From Imperialibacter sp965651695 (GTDB lineage: Bacteria > Bacteroidota > Bacteroidia > Cytophagales > Cyclobacteriaceae): DNA of 59,173 nucleotides. Location: NCBI GenBank assembly GCA_965651695.1, contig CBFGTI010000016.1, forward strand, positions 1 through 59,173, in the 5' to 3' direction. The position numbers were made by a program, and so were the translations under genes. Of the stretch, positions 43,806-53,191 are shown piece after piece. The notes under the pieces are model-generated. The model was not told the DNA's origin, did not search any database, and saw only the letters and a program-made list of their open reading frames with translations. How positions within the stretch are numbered: position 1 is the first letter of the stretch; every line of letters starts with the position of its first letter.

Positions 43806-46181
43806 ATGCTTAAGAACTATCTGAAACTAACCTTGCGGAATTTGAACCGCAACAGGCTTTACGTGTCAATTAATGTGATCGGCCTGGGCATATCGCTTGC
43901 GTGCTGCATTGTGGCATACCTCAATACCCGGTTTGCGCTGGACTTCGACCGAACTCACGAAAACCGCGAGAATATCTACAAGGTACAGATACACAAAGGC
44001 ATACCGGGCCAGTTGGTTCCGTACGGAATTACGCCCCTTGCACTTGGACCGAGGATAGACCAGGACATAGCCGCTGTAGACAACGTGGTGCGGTATACCA
44101 CCAACGGCTTGGTATTGAAGCATGACAAAAAAGTTTTTGAAAGAAACATTGCATTTGCAGACCCCAACTTTTTCGACTTATTCACATTTAAGGCGACCGA
44201 AGGTTCTTTGGCTACTTTCGCGGACAAGACTTCGCTGATTATATCCGGCGAAATGGCAACGGCCTATTTTGGCAACGAAAGTGCCATTGGAAAATTTCTG
44301 ACCATCGTGACGGCCGAGGGCGAATCGAAAGAATTTTTGGTGGGAGCGGTGCTGGATAAAATACCGCAGAATTCAACTTTCCAGTTCGACGCTATCACCG
44401 TTATGGACAACTTTCTGGACATAAATGAGGTGGCCGACAACAACTGGGAGCGTTTTATAGGAGGTACATTTCTCTACCTGCAAAATGGAGTTGATCCCAA
44501 AGACATTGAACAGCTTCTGAGTGCCTATGTGCCTGTTCAAAACAAAGCCAGGCCCGACTGGCTTATCGGCTCCTTTTACCTGGAACATATGCCCGAAATG
44601 TCTTACAATGGCCGTGAAGTGTATGCATACTGGTTTCCGACAGTGATGCACCCGGCGGCGTTTGTGGCTCCTATAGTAATGGCTGCCCTTATTTTGCTAA
44701 TCGCCTGCTTTAACTTTACCAATACGTCGATAGCCACATCCAGCAAGCGCCTCAAAGAAATTGGCATAAGAAAGGTAATAGGTGGCAACAGAAAGCAGCT
44801 GATTATACAGTTTATGTCCGAAAATCTGGTGCTTTCCTTGCTGGCTATTCTGGTGGGGCTGGCAGTGGCCGCTTTTTTGGTGCCTGCCTACAGCGCCATG
44901 TGGCCATATATGACCCTTACCCTTGACCTTACCAGCAACACCGAGATATATGTTTTTCTGCTGGGTCTGATGGTGCTTACCGCTATTATAGCAGGTGCAT
45001 ATCCGTCTATTTACGTAAGCCGATTTGAGCCGGTAAAAATTTTGCGCGGCAACGCCAGGATTGGTGGCTCCAGCAGGCTTTCGCGGGTGCTCCTCACAGC
45101 GCAGTTTGCTTTTACCATTATGGCGTTGGTTGCAAGTATTGCCTTTTATCAAAATGCGGTTTTTCAGGAAACTGCCGACATGGGTTTTGAGAAGGAAAAC
45201 ATCGTAGGCGCCAGAGTACAGACAGCTCAAGAATATAAAACCCTGAGAGCGGCCCTTGAGAAGAATGCAAGCATAATAAGCCTTGCAGGAAGCAGAGAAC
45301 ATATTGGATTTTGGAACTACGGCCGATCGATTAAGTCGGGCGACGTGGAGCGCGAAGTAATGATGATGAACTTTGGGCCCGAATATTTTGAAACCATGGA
45401 CTTGAAAATTGTGGAGGGCAGGGCCTTTACACCAGAGCTGGCCGAGGGCGATAAAAGGAGTTCGATTATAGTGAACGAAAAGTTTGTGGAGGCTTATGGC
45501 TGGGAAAACGCGGTGGGGCAGCGAGTGTCGATCAGCGACACACTACACTATACGGTCGTGGGTGTTGTGAAGAATTTTTATGCAGACGACTTCTTTTCAC
45601 CCATCGAACCTTATGCGTTTCGACCGGCGGGAGAAGAGGATTACGGCTTTGTGATCGCCCGTGTGCCGGGGGCACAAATAACCGAAGTGTACAGATATAT
45701 GGAAGAACAATGGCAGGCGTTGTTTCCCAGCAAACCGTTTGGTGGGTTTTACCAGGAGGAAACCTTAAAAAACGCTAAGGACGTAAACGGGAACATTGTG
45801 GCGATATTCACATTTCTGGGCATTGTGTCGGTTATACTTTCCGTGATAGGATTGTTCACGCTGGTTTCCCTAAGCGTAATTAAGCGGGTGAAGGAAATCG
45901 GTATCAGAAAAGTGCTTGGTGCCGAAATTCAGCAGATTCTTTGGCTCATGAGCAGAAGCTTTTTGCTCCTTATACTGTTTGCGGCATTTTTTGGTACCGT
46001 TGGGGGCTATTTCCTTACCGACATGCTCATCGCTTCAATATTCAAAATTTACAATCCCCTCGGATGGATCAGCTTGAGCTTACCCTTCATTATTATCTTC
46101 ACCATCGCCCTAATTACCTCATTTGTAAGGGTTTTGGGAGCAGCCAGGCAAAATCCGGTAAAATCTCTTCGATACGAGTAA
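43806..46181 (+). CDS. ABC transporter permease, MacB/FtsX type
   Basis: The 791-residue protein has two MacB_PCD-like soluble domains and two FtsX domains: a membrane helix at ~18-38, three at ~280-405 and four more at ~430-450 and ~670-785. The motif RLKEIGIRKVIGG / RVKEIGIRKVLGA appears at the start of each FtsX half. Members work with a LolD/MacB-type ATPase in lipoprotein trafficking, peptide or antibiotic export, or cell-wall control. No ATPase gene is adjacent, so this is an orphan permease, as is frequent in Bacteroidota. A strong hairpin follows. Confidence 0.93.
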   Translation: MLKNYLKLTLRNLNRNRLYVSINVIGLGISLACCIVAYLNTRFALDFDRTHENRENIYKVQIHKGIPGQLVPYGITPLALGPRIDQDIAAVDNVVRYTTNGLVLKHDKKVFERNIAFADPNFFDLFTFKATEGSLATFADKTSLIISGEMATAYFGNESAIGKFLTIVTAEGESKEFLVGAVLDKIPQNSTFQFDAITVMDNFLDINEVADNNWERFIGGTFLYLQNGVDPKDIEQLLSAYVPVQNKARPDWLIGSFYLEHMPEMSYNGREVYAYWFPTVMHPAAFVAPIVMAALILLIACFNFTNTSIATSSKRLKEIGIRKVIGGNRKQLIIQFMSENLVLSLLAILVGLAVAAFLVPAYSAMWPYMTLTLDLTSNTEIYVFLLGLMVLTAIIAGAYPSIYVSRFEPVKILRGNARIGGSSRLSRVLLTAQFAFTIMALVASIAFYQNAVFQETADMGFEKENIVGARVQTAQEYKTLRAALEKNASIISLAGSREHIGFWNYGRSIKSGDVEREVMMMNFGPEYFETMDLKIVEGRAFTPELAEGDKRSSIIVNEKFVEAYGWENAVGQRVSISDTLHYTVVGVVKNFYADDFFSPIEPYAFRPAGEEDYGFVIARVPGAQITEVYRYMEEQWQALFPSKPFGGFYQEETLKNAKDVNGNIVAIFTFLGIVSVILSVIGLFTLVSLSVIKRVKEIGIRKVLGAEIQQILWLMSRSFLLLILFAAFFGTVGGYFLTDMLIASIFKIYNPLGWISLSLPFIIIFTIALITSFVRVLGAARQNPVKSLRYE

Positions 46182-46188
46182 CGTGATC

Positions 46189-46222
46189 AAACCGGGTAGC
46201 CAATGCAATGGCTGCCCGGTTT
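46189..46222 (+). terminator. Long hairpin after the ABC permease
   Basis: A 14-bp stem (AAACCGGGTAGCCA / TGGCTGCCCGGTTT, one G-T wobble) with a 6-base loop starts 8 bases after the stop codon. No T-tract follows. It may stabilise the 3' end or end transcription in another way. Confidence 0.55.
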
Positions 46223-46361
46223 GGTATGGCAGCAATCGTTTGCAGTAAAATATTCTGGAGTTTTCTTACATATAAGCTAAAGATTCTGTTTCGATTATTA
46301 ATTTTGCGCTGAAACAAAACTAAATGTTGTTTCGTTATGTAGGTGTATAATTAATATTTGT

Positions 46362-46592
46362 ATGACCAGTGATGTGATTATGGGAATGGGGCCGAGCCCG
46401 ATTTCGCAGCGCAGAGGCAAAGTAAAAAAACCAGCTAACGTAGTTATTCAAAGTTTTTTAAAAAGTATGTCGTCCAAAAAGAATCTTTGTGCATTGAGTG
46501 CTATATTATTAGCGCTCCTGATCGTGTCTTTTGCTATAGTAGTAAAAGATACGCCAAAGGCTCAGCCTAAAAGCTTCGTTGAGGCTAAATAG
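46362..46592 (+). CDS. Small hypothetical membrane protein
   Basis: The 76-codon frame has a polar N-terminal half and a single hydrophobic helix (~47-61, LCALSAILLALLIVSFAIVV). An internal ATG at codon 36 (MSSKKNLCALSA) would give a 41-residue peptide starting just before the helix. I do not recognise a family. It stands alone in a 437-base gap between the ABC permease and the penicillin acylase gene (opposite strand). Confidence 0.4.
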   Translation: MTSDVIMGMGPSPISQRRGKVKKPANVVIQSFLKSMSSKKNLCALSAILLALLIVSFAIVVKDTPKAQPKSFVEAK

Positions 46593-46618
46593 GTTAGAGG
46601 CCGGGCTGCCGCCTGGTT

Positions 46619-49015
46619 TTAATTTTTGTTACCGGAAGAAAACCGAAGGAGCCTCCCCCCGGAGATAAGCTCCTCTTTTTTTAAAATCATCTTGCGAAAT
46701 TCCCCTTTTACGAACATTTCAGCCTGGTCGTCGTAATGTTCGCTGGAGATTACCCCGCTTTGGCCTGTGGGTAGTATGCTTTCGGAGTTTTCGATGTCGG
46801 CAAAATCAATCACCCGCCGGGTGCTCGGCCCAAAGGTAACGGGGTAACGGCCGGTGCCCGAAATGGAGTAGCCAAGGTTATTGATCACTTCCTCACCCGA
46901 CGAAGCCGCGAAAGCACCAACATTCAGCAATTTTCCCAGCAAGGGCACTATACCCAGGGCGTGATTATGCGTGAGTGTGTGAACGGCTTCCCATCGCCAG
47001 CGCTCAACATCTGTGCCCAGGTCCTCTTCGAGAAACGCGACGGTAGCAACAAATGCGTCGCTAATAATGTCTTCTCTGGTCTCCCGTTGCGCAGTTGTAG
47101 TATTGTCCCACCAAACCGACTCCGGATTGTTCAGTAGCCTTGCCAGGGTTCGTTTACGCAGGTCGGTGCTTAAGAACAGGGCAAAGTTGGCCGAATCCAA
47201 TTCGTCGTGCATGGCCAAATTCATTACTTCGTATATCCACCGCGAGTAGATCGTAGGTGCTATGGCGTCGGCAGCAAAGGAACCATCCCAGCCTGCAACA
47301 ATCGACAAAGCCCGCTTCTCTGTCGTACCCAGATTAGCTTCATCAACCGACTCAGCCAGTATGCCCGCTAACTCTGTGGCCACCGGTGAGTTTTCGTCCA
47401 GAAGCATTTTCTTGAAGCCTTCCATGTCCCACTTGCCATTGGCGTCCAGTAGCGTCTTTATCCGCCGGGCACGGTCTTCTGGCATGTAGTAGCCGGGGTA
47501 CAGGTAGCCATCGATACTGTCGGGCTGGTTGTTGGCAGAGTAAACGTAACCCGAAGGAGGATCTACAGCATGCGGATTTTCCTCAAACAAATAGTAGCCC
47601 ACCGGGTCGTCCGCACCCTCAGCCCCGTTGAGAAACACGAATGAATTTACATGTGCCGGCCTCTTTACAAGCTTGGCCGTGGCCCACCAGCCTATTTTTC
47701 CGTCGGCATCTCCATACATTACGTTAAGCCCAGGCGCAAATATTTGCGAAGCAGCATCGGATACATCGTCGATGGATTTGGCATTATTAAGCCGGTATGT
47801 GGCATGAAGCAGCTTATTGTCGAGCATGTTGTAAACCGACCACATCGCCAGGGGCTGCTCACCGGCTCGTTCTCCCAAAACTTCATTCACAATCGGCCCA
47901 TGACCTGTCGACTTCACTTTAATAAGTACATCGCTTTCGCTTTTTACTTTTATCACTTCGTCGCGGGTAACAAACGGCACCCACGCATCCTTTACCTTGT
48001 ATTTGGTGGGATCGGTTGGATGCGGTGTTTCCGAATAAAAATCGACATCGTCATTCTCCAGCATGGTGAGACCGACCGCCATTTTTCTGTTGTGCCCCAA
48101 AATAGCAAAAGGATAGCCCGCCAGATAATAGCCGTAAAGCTCAAAGCCGGGAGCCTGCAGGTACGCTTCGTACCACACCGCTGGCTGCGAAAAGCCTATG
48201 TGCGGATCGTTTGCAAAAAGCACCTTGCCCGAGGTGGTTCGCGATGGTGCCAGCACCCAGCTGTTGCTGCCAATAAACGGCGAAGCCGGCAAACGGTCGA
48301 GAATCTTCAAAATGTTGGCGGAAATAGCTGCTCCGGCTTGTTCGTAATCGACATAGCTGGGAATAATCTCCCTGGTAGAGTCGCCGTAGATGCCCAGGTC
48401 CCGCAGATAGTCGGCGCCCAATTGCGTATAAATGTGGTTTACCAGCGGATCAGTTTTATGCGCCGCGGCAAAGCTGAATGACATATAGCCGACTGCATTG
48501 TAAACATCTTCGAGCGTAAATGGCGTCTTTTCTACACCTAACAGCGTATACTCCAACGGTGTGGGACCATTGGCCACGTATTCATTAATACCCGCCAAAT
48601 AGGCAGATGCCTCGCGGTACATAGGACTATCGGTTGTCGACTGAAGGTCAGCAGCAGCCTTTTTTGACGATATATGGATGCCGAGCGTACGGAAAAATTT
48701 GTCGGTTTCCAGCAAGTCTTTTCCCAGTATCTCCGACAGCCGGCCCGGCGCAATCCTCCTCACCAACTCCATCTGCCAAAGCCGCTCCTGCGCATGTACG
48801 TAGCCAAGCACCTTGTACAGGTCTTCTTTATTCTGCGCATAAATATGAGGGATGCCGTAGTTGTCGAACCACACTTCCACCTCCGACCCGAGGCCGGCAA
48901 TCTTCATCTCACCTTTGTAAACCGGTTTTATGTGCTGCAGATAAAAATACATGCCGACTATCAGCACCAGGGCCACAACACCTGTTATTTGGAGAATTTT
49001 AAATAAAATCTTCAT
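46619..49015 (-). CDS. Penicillin acylase family protein (peptidase S45, Ntn hydrolase)
   Basis: With the ATG at 49015 the product is 798 residues with an N-terminal hydrophobic segment (~8-27) anchoring it in or exporting it through the inner membrane. The precursor is cut before the nucleophile Ser250 in FIGSNSWVLAPSRT; DNGIPHIYA-like FDNYGIPHIYAQN near the N-terminus and FANDPHIGF after the cleavage site are family landmarks. S45 enzymes hydrolyse amides such as penicillins or acyl-homoserine lactones; the substrate here is unknown. A longer in-frame start exists but adds a lysine/cysteine-rich stretch before the signal. Confidence 0.92.
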   Translation of the reverse strand: MKILFKILQITGVVALVLIVGMYFYLQHIKPVYKGEMKIAGLGSEVEVWFDNYGIPHIYAQNKEDLYKVLGYVHAQERLWQMELVRRIAPGRLSEILGKDLLETDKFFRTLGIHISSKKAAADLQSTTDSPMYREASAYLAGINEYVANGPTPLEYTLLGVEKTPFTLEDVYNAVGYMSFSFAAAHKTDPLVNHIYTQLGADYLRDLGIYGDSTREIIPSYVDYEQAGAAISANILKILDRLPASPFIGSNSWVLAPSRTTSGKVLFANDPHIGFSQPAVWYEAYLQAPGFELYGYYLAGYPFAILGHNRKMAVGLTMLENDDVDFYSETPHPTDPTKYKVKDAWVPFVTRDEVIKVKSESDVLIKVKSTGHGPIVNEVLGERAGEQPLAMWSVYNMLDNKLLHATYRLNNAKSIDDVSDAASQIFAPGLNVMYGDADGKIGWWATAKLVKRPAHVNSFVFLNGAEGADDPVGYYLFEENPHAVDPPSGYVYSANNQPDSIDGYLYPGYYMPEDRARRIKTLLDANGKWDMEGFKKMLLDENSPVATELAGILAESVDEANLGTTEKRALSIVAGWDGSFAADAIAPTIYSRWIYEVMNLAMHDELDSANFALFLSTDLRKRTLARLLNNPESVWWDNTTTAQRETREDIISDAFVATVAFLEEDLGTDVERWRWEAVHTLTHNHALGIVPLLGKLLNVGAFAASSGEEVINNLGYSISGTGRYPVTFGPSTRRVIDFADIENSESILPTGQSGVISSEHYDDQAEMFVKGEFRKMILKKEELISGGRLLRFSSGNKN

Positions 49016-49098
49016 TCGATTATTTTTAACACACTTTTTAAGGTCATAAAATTTAGGCTTTTTAAAATTGCATTTACAATTTTCGGCCAACTGATTTT

Positions 49099-49932
49099 AT
49101 GAACGAACACAAACCACCCTGGGTAGCAGAACTTTTGCCCGAGCTTGATAGCATCCTCATTTCCTTTCTTAAAGGCCTTTCAACATCCGATTGGGACAAG
49201 CAGACAATTAGCCCGCTGTGGAAGGTAAAAGATGTGGTGGCGCATTTGCTCGACGGAAACATCAGAAGGATTTCGATGCATCGTGACGGCTACTTCGGAC
49301 CGGCGCCTGAAATTACCTCCTACGCAGGCCTGGTTGCTTACCTCAACGAGCTAAACAGCGTGTGGGTGGCGGCGATGCAAAGAACCAGCCCGGCTTTGCT
49401 TATTGACATGCTTGAGCTTACGGGGCCGTTGTATTACAGAGCACTCAAGGGGATACCGCCATACGAAAAGGCAACTTTTTCGGTTGCCTGGGCCGGCGAG
49501 CATGAGTCGACCCATAGCTTTGATGTGGCCCGCGAATACACCGAAAAGTGGCATCACCAGCAACAAATAAGAGAGGCCTTCGGGAATTCTGAACTGCTTA
49601 CTCAGAAATATTACAAGCCGTGCCTCGACACCTTCGTGATGGCGCTTCCTGTTTCCTTTGCGAAAGAAGATGCAGCCCCGGGCACATGTGTGAAGCTCGT
49701 GGTTGAGCCTGTGAGTAGCGCCTACTACATTGCCAGGCAGGCAAGTGGCTGGAAAGTGTTTGCAGATTATAGCGGTAATGTTGAGAGTATTATAAGCATA
49801 AGCGCCGAAACCTCGTGGAAGCTGTTTACCAATGCCATTAAGGATCGTGAACAAGCTCGCTCCCTGGTATCGGTGCAGGGCGACGAAAAATGGAAAGACT
49901 TGGTAGTTAACGCCGTTGCCGTAATGGCCTAG
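49099..49932 (+). CDS. Maleylpyruvate isomerase / DinB-like superfamily protein
   Basis: The 277-residue protein has the four-helix metal-binding fold: WKVKDVVAHLLDGN (His) in the second helix and EKWHHQQQIREAFG (His-His) in the fourth, typical of mycothiol-dependent maleylpyruvate isomerase N-terminal domains, and a smaller C-terminal alpha/beta domain (~190-275, SCP2-like). Bacteroidota lack mycothiol, so the cofactor is probably another thiol; this is inference. It is divergent from the penicillin acylase (83-base gap). Confidence 0.75.
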   Translation: MNEHKPPWVAELLPELDSILISFLKGLSTSDWDKQTISPLWKVKDVVAHLLDGNIRRISMHRDGYFGPAPEITSYAGLVAYLNELNSVWVAAMQRTSPALLIDMLELTGPLYYRALKGIPPYEKATFSVAWAGEHESTHSFDVAREYTEKWHHQQQIREAFGNSELLTQKYYKPCLDTFVMALPVSFAKEDAAPGTCVKLVVEPVSSAYYIARQASGWKVFADYSGNVESIISISAETSWKLFTNAIKDREQARSLVSVQGDEKWKDLVVNAVAVMA

Positions 49933-50000
49933 CAGCCAGCATGTTTCTTGTATGCTTTATCGGCCTTATTCTTTATATTCCGTCGCAAATATTGATTCTG

Positions 50001-51341
50001 ATGAGAAAGTTATTACCCGTTATTACCCTTTTGGCGGTTTTGCCGGCGTTCACCGCCCTGGTGCCGCGCACTGTTGTTGAAAAACCTACGCCGGCAGCCG
50101 ACTCAAAGCTGAAGCCAAAGGCTTATGCCCTTGCCGAAAAAGTGGAGGCAAAAGTAATAGAATGGCGCCACGACCTCCACCAGAACCCGGAACTTTCGAA
50201 CCGCGAGTTTAAAACAGCAGAAAAAGTGGCCGCGCATTTAAAAAGTCTGGGCATCGAAGTCCAAACGGGGGTAGCCATTACCGGCGTGGTAGGTATTTTA
50301 AAAGGGGCAAAACCTGGCCCTGTGGTGGCTTTGCGGGCCGATATGGATGCATTGCCCGTGCCTGAGCGAAACGACTTGCCATGGAAGTCTACCGCGGTTG
50401 GCGAATACAACGGGCAGGAGGTGCCGGTAATGCATGCCTGCGGGCACGATACCCACGTAGCCATGCTGATGGGCGTGGCCGAAGTGCTTTCTCAAATGAA
50501 AGGTGAGTTGAAAGGCACAGTAAAGTTCATATTTCAGCCGGCCGAAGAGGGTGCACCCGCCGGTGAGGAAGGCGGCGCAGAAGTGATGGTGCGGGAAGGT
50601 GTACTTGAAAACCCCAAGGTAGACGCAATTTTTGGTCTCCACATCAACTCCGCAACCGAAGTGGGCTCAATAAGGTACAAGCCCGGTGGAGCGCTGGCGA
50701 GCGTAAACAGCTTTACCATAAAGGTAAAGGGGCGGCAGGCTCACGGTTCGGCACCCTGGAGCAGTGTAGACCCGGTTGTTACGGCGGCACAAATTATCAA
50801 CAACGCGCAAACAATTGTAAGCCGAAACATGATGCTCACCAAAGAGGCTGCAGTGGTGACCTTCGGCAGCATACATGGTGGCGTACGGAGCAATATCATA
50901 CCCGAGGAGGTCACGCTGGTGGGCACCATCCGTGCGCTCGACTACGGAATGCGTGACCAGATACACGAGCGCCTGCGTACAATTGCTACTAAAACCGCCG
51001 AAGGAATGGGCGCCACCGCCGAAGTTACTATCGACAAGGGCTATCCGATTACTTTTAACGATCCGGCTTTGACAGCGAAGATGCTTCCTACACTGGAGGC
51101 AGTGGCTGGCAAAGACAAGGTGTTGCTTTCCGAAGCATCTACAGGTGCGGAAGATTTTTCGTTCTTCCAGGAAAAGGTGCCCGGTTTGTTTTTGTTTTTG
51201 GGAGGCATGCCTAAAGGACTCGACCCCGCTAAGGTGGCGTCGCACCACACACCCGACTTTTATGTAGACGACTCGGGAATGCTTTTAGGTATTAAAGCGC
51301 TGAGCGCCCTCACGCTCGACTACATGGAGAATCCTAAATGA
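50001..51341 (+). CDS. M20D family amidohydrolase (hippurate-hydrolase-like), exported
   Basis: The 446-residue protein (ATG at 50001, signal peptide ~1-21) has RADMDALPVPE, HACGHDTHVAML (Cys147 and His149 bind metal), FQPAEEG (metal/catalytic Glu), and a lid domain with VKGRQAHGSAPWSSVDPV. M20D enzymes hydrolyse N-acyl amino acids such as hippurate or indole-acetyl conjugates. An upstream in-frame ATG would add 20 hydrophobic residues that do not look like a normal signal sequence. Export would place it in the periplasm. Confidence 0.93.
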   Translation: MRKLLPVITLLAVLPAFTALVPRTVVEKPTPAADSKLKPKAYALAEKVEAKVIEWRHDLHQNPELSNREFKTAEKVAAHLKSLGIEVQTGVAITGVVGILKGAKPGPVVALRADMDALPVPERNDLPWKSTAVGEYNGQEVPVMHACGHDTHVAMLMGVAEVLSQMKGELKGTVKFIFQPAEEGAPAGEEGGAEVMVREGVLENPKVDAIFGLHINSATEVGSIRYKPGGALASVNSFTIKVKGRQAHGSAPWSSVDPVVTAAQIINNAQTIVSRNMMLTKEAAVVTFGSIHGGVRSNIIPEEVTLVGTIRALDYGMRDQIHERLRTIATKTAEGMGATAEVTIDKGYPITFNDPALTAKMLPTLEAVAGKDKVLLSEASTGAEDFSFFQEKVPGLFLFLGGMPKGLDPAKVASHHTPDFYVDDSGMLLGIKALSALTLDYMENPK

Positions 51342-51397
51342 TAACGGCCACGCCCTTTGCTGGTATTTGCCGGCAAGGGTGCCTGCAATAGGAAGCT

Positions 51398-52225
51398 ATG
51401 CGCAAAATTCGGCCTCATCGTTCCCAGCTTTCTATTTTCGCGGAAGATAAGCTCACATGGTTTGATGTGGAAGCCTATCTTGGCCGCATAGGCATCGACA
51501 AAGCGGAGCGGCCGGCGCTCCCTTTCTTTCGAAGATTACACAGGCAGCACCTTTACCACGTGCCTTTCGAAAACCTTGATATCCATTGGGGCCGTGAAAT
51601 CCTCCTCGATTTACCCAAATTGTACCAAAAGGTTGTAATCGGTGGCAGAGGAGGTTTCTGCTATGAGCTCAATAGCCTGTTTTGCACGCTGCTCAACAAA
51701 CTGGGCTTTCCTGCCTATATAATTTCCGCACAGATTTTAAGGGACGACAGCACGCTTACACCCGAATTTGAGCACATGGCCGTACTGGTAGAAATAAACC
51801 GCGAGGTTTGGCTTGCCGACGTCGGTTTTGGAAAGGGGTTTCTCTCCCCCATCAAAATTTCAAAAGGCGAAGCCCAGGTCGACTTCAATAAGTTTTTTAG
51901 AATTATACGATCCGAAGAGCACGGGTGGTGCCTGCAGGAATCGGATGATGGGCAGCATTTCGCCTCCCGGTATTTTTTTACGCTAAAAAAGCGGACTTTA
52001 ATCGAATTCATCGGAAGGTGCCAGTACCAGCAGCAAGACCCCTTGAGCCATTTTAAGAAGCAGAAATTAATAACTATCCCTACGCCTGAAGGACGCATCA
52101 CACTTACAGACCGCCAGTTAATAGTGCTGAAACGGGGCGAGCGAATGGAAAATCACGTTCTTGATGAAGGCGATTTCAACAATAAACTCAGGGAGTATTT
52201 CGGTGTAAGCCGCCCTACAAATTAG
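51398..52225 (+). CDS. Arylamine N-acetyltransferase
   Basis: The 275-residue protein has the NAT catalytic triad: Cys88 in RGGFCYELN, His126 in FEHMAVLVE and Asp141 in LADVGFG. NATs transfer acetyl groups from acetyl-CoA to arylamines and hydrazines. Its last 11 bases overlap the end of the convergent gene on the other strand. It follows the M20D gene by 56 bases. Confidence 0.94.
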   Translation: MRKIRPHRSQLSIFAEDKLTWFDVEAYLGRIGIDKAERPALPFFRRLHRQHLYHVPFENLDIHWGREILLDLPKLYQKVVIGGRGGFCYELNSLFCTLLNKLGFPAYIISAQILRDDSTLTPEFEHMAVLVEINREVWLADVGFGKGFLSPIKISKGEAQVDFNKFFRIIRSEEHGWCLQESDDGQHFASRYFFTLKKRTLIEFIGRCQYQQQDPLSHFKKQKLITIPTPEGRITLTDRQLIVLKRGERMENHVLDEGDFNNKLREYFGVSRPTN

Positions 52226-53078
52226 GCTTAAGAAGCTTTACCAGCTGGTCGAGCCCCTCAGTATAAAATTTATACACAAGCTTCTGCTGTTCGAGTGGGT
52301 CGTGCAATTGTAGCAGATGGTCGGCGGTAAGTACGGCGCCCAGCCAGTCTTTCTCGTGCCACGTGCCCACCTGTAGCGGTTGCAAATCGGCGCGTGACGG
52401 ATAAGGCCATGGAGAAAGGTAAAAATAGGGCATGTCGTAAAACTCATCCCCCGGAGACATACCCGCACCAATGCTATTCGAAGTTTCCGGATCGCCGGTA
52501 TCGTTAAGGATTATCTGTGTGGCAATGTCGAAGTGATGTGGCCAGCATCGCACGTCCGTACTCTGAGGAAACTCCCTTTTAATTGGGCGGAGTATATGGT
52601 CGGCGTTGTGGAAATAGCTCGCCAACTCCTCAAAAGCTTCGGGTTCTTTAAGCTCAAAGGGTCTGCCGTGGGCAGTTGGGTAGTCGGGAATGATGTAGGG
52701 CAGGCTCAGGGTGAATTGCGAGGTTTGCATGCCGAGCTTTACCAGCTGCTCTTCCAGCCAAACCATCGATTGTGCCTGGGTTTTTCCTTTCAGGTCAAAT
52801 TTGCCGAGTACGTTCATCTCGTCGTCAACCAGCAACACCGCAAAATTGGGAATATCGAGCGAAGGTCTGAAAATAACCTTCCCTTCCACCCAATTGCCCG
52901 AAAGACGCTGATGCTGCGGTACCCACACCAGGTTGGCGTTTTTATCGTCTTTGGTTTGGGGCAAATATTTTCGGCCAACGGCCGACACCTGCTGAACAGC
53001 CTGATGCGCCTGCTGGCGGGCAGTTTTGAGGGCCTTAAAGTCGGAATTGCTAATGAGCTTCCATCCTGTTACTTCCAT
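52215..53078 (-). CDS. DUF5996-like conserved hypothetical protein
   Basis: The 287-residue protein contains WPHHFDIATQI and GAGMSPGDEFYDMPYFYLSPWPYP, regions I associate with DUF5996 proteins; the His pair and Asp/Glu near residue ~180-215 could bind metal. No signal peptide or membrane helix is seen. The reaction is unknown. It converges with the NAT gene (11-base overlap) and follows the glycerophosphotransferase homologue on the same strand by 113 bases. Confidence 0.65.
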   Translation of the reverse strand: MEVTGWKLISNSDFKALKTARQQAHQAVQQVSAVGRKYLPQTKDDKNANLVWVPQHQRLSGNWVEGKVIFRPSLDIPNFAVLLVDDEMNVLGKFDLKGKTQAQSMVWLEEQLVKLGMQTSQFTLSLPYIIPDYPTAHGRPFELKEPEAFEELASYFHNADHILRPIKREFPQSTDVRCWPHHFDIATQIILNDTGDPETSNSIGAGMSPGDEFYDMPYFYLSPWPYPSRADLQPLQVGTWHEKDWLGAVLTADHLLQLHDPLEQQKLVYKFYTEGLDQLVKLLKPNL

Positions 53079-53191
53079 TGGGAGGTGAATTTAAACATTC
53101 ACTATTTCAATCAAAAACGGATTGCTGGTTTACAAAAGTTTTTACGCAAACACCGGCCGAAAGAGTAACTGCCCGTTTTTTTGGCAGGAGT

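Noticed and set aside
51342..51397. Hairpin between the M20D and NAT genes as terminator
   Set aside because: The stem is imperfect with a bulge and no T-tract follows.
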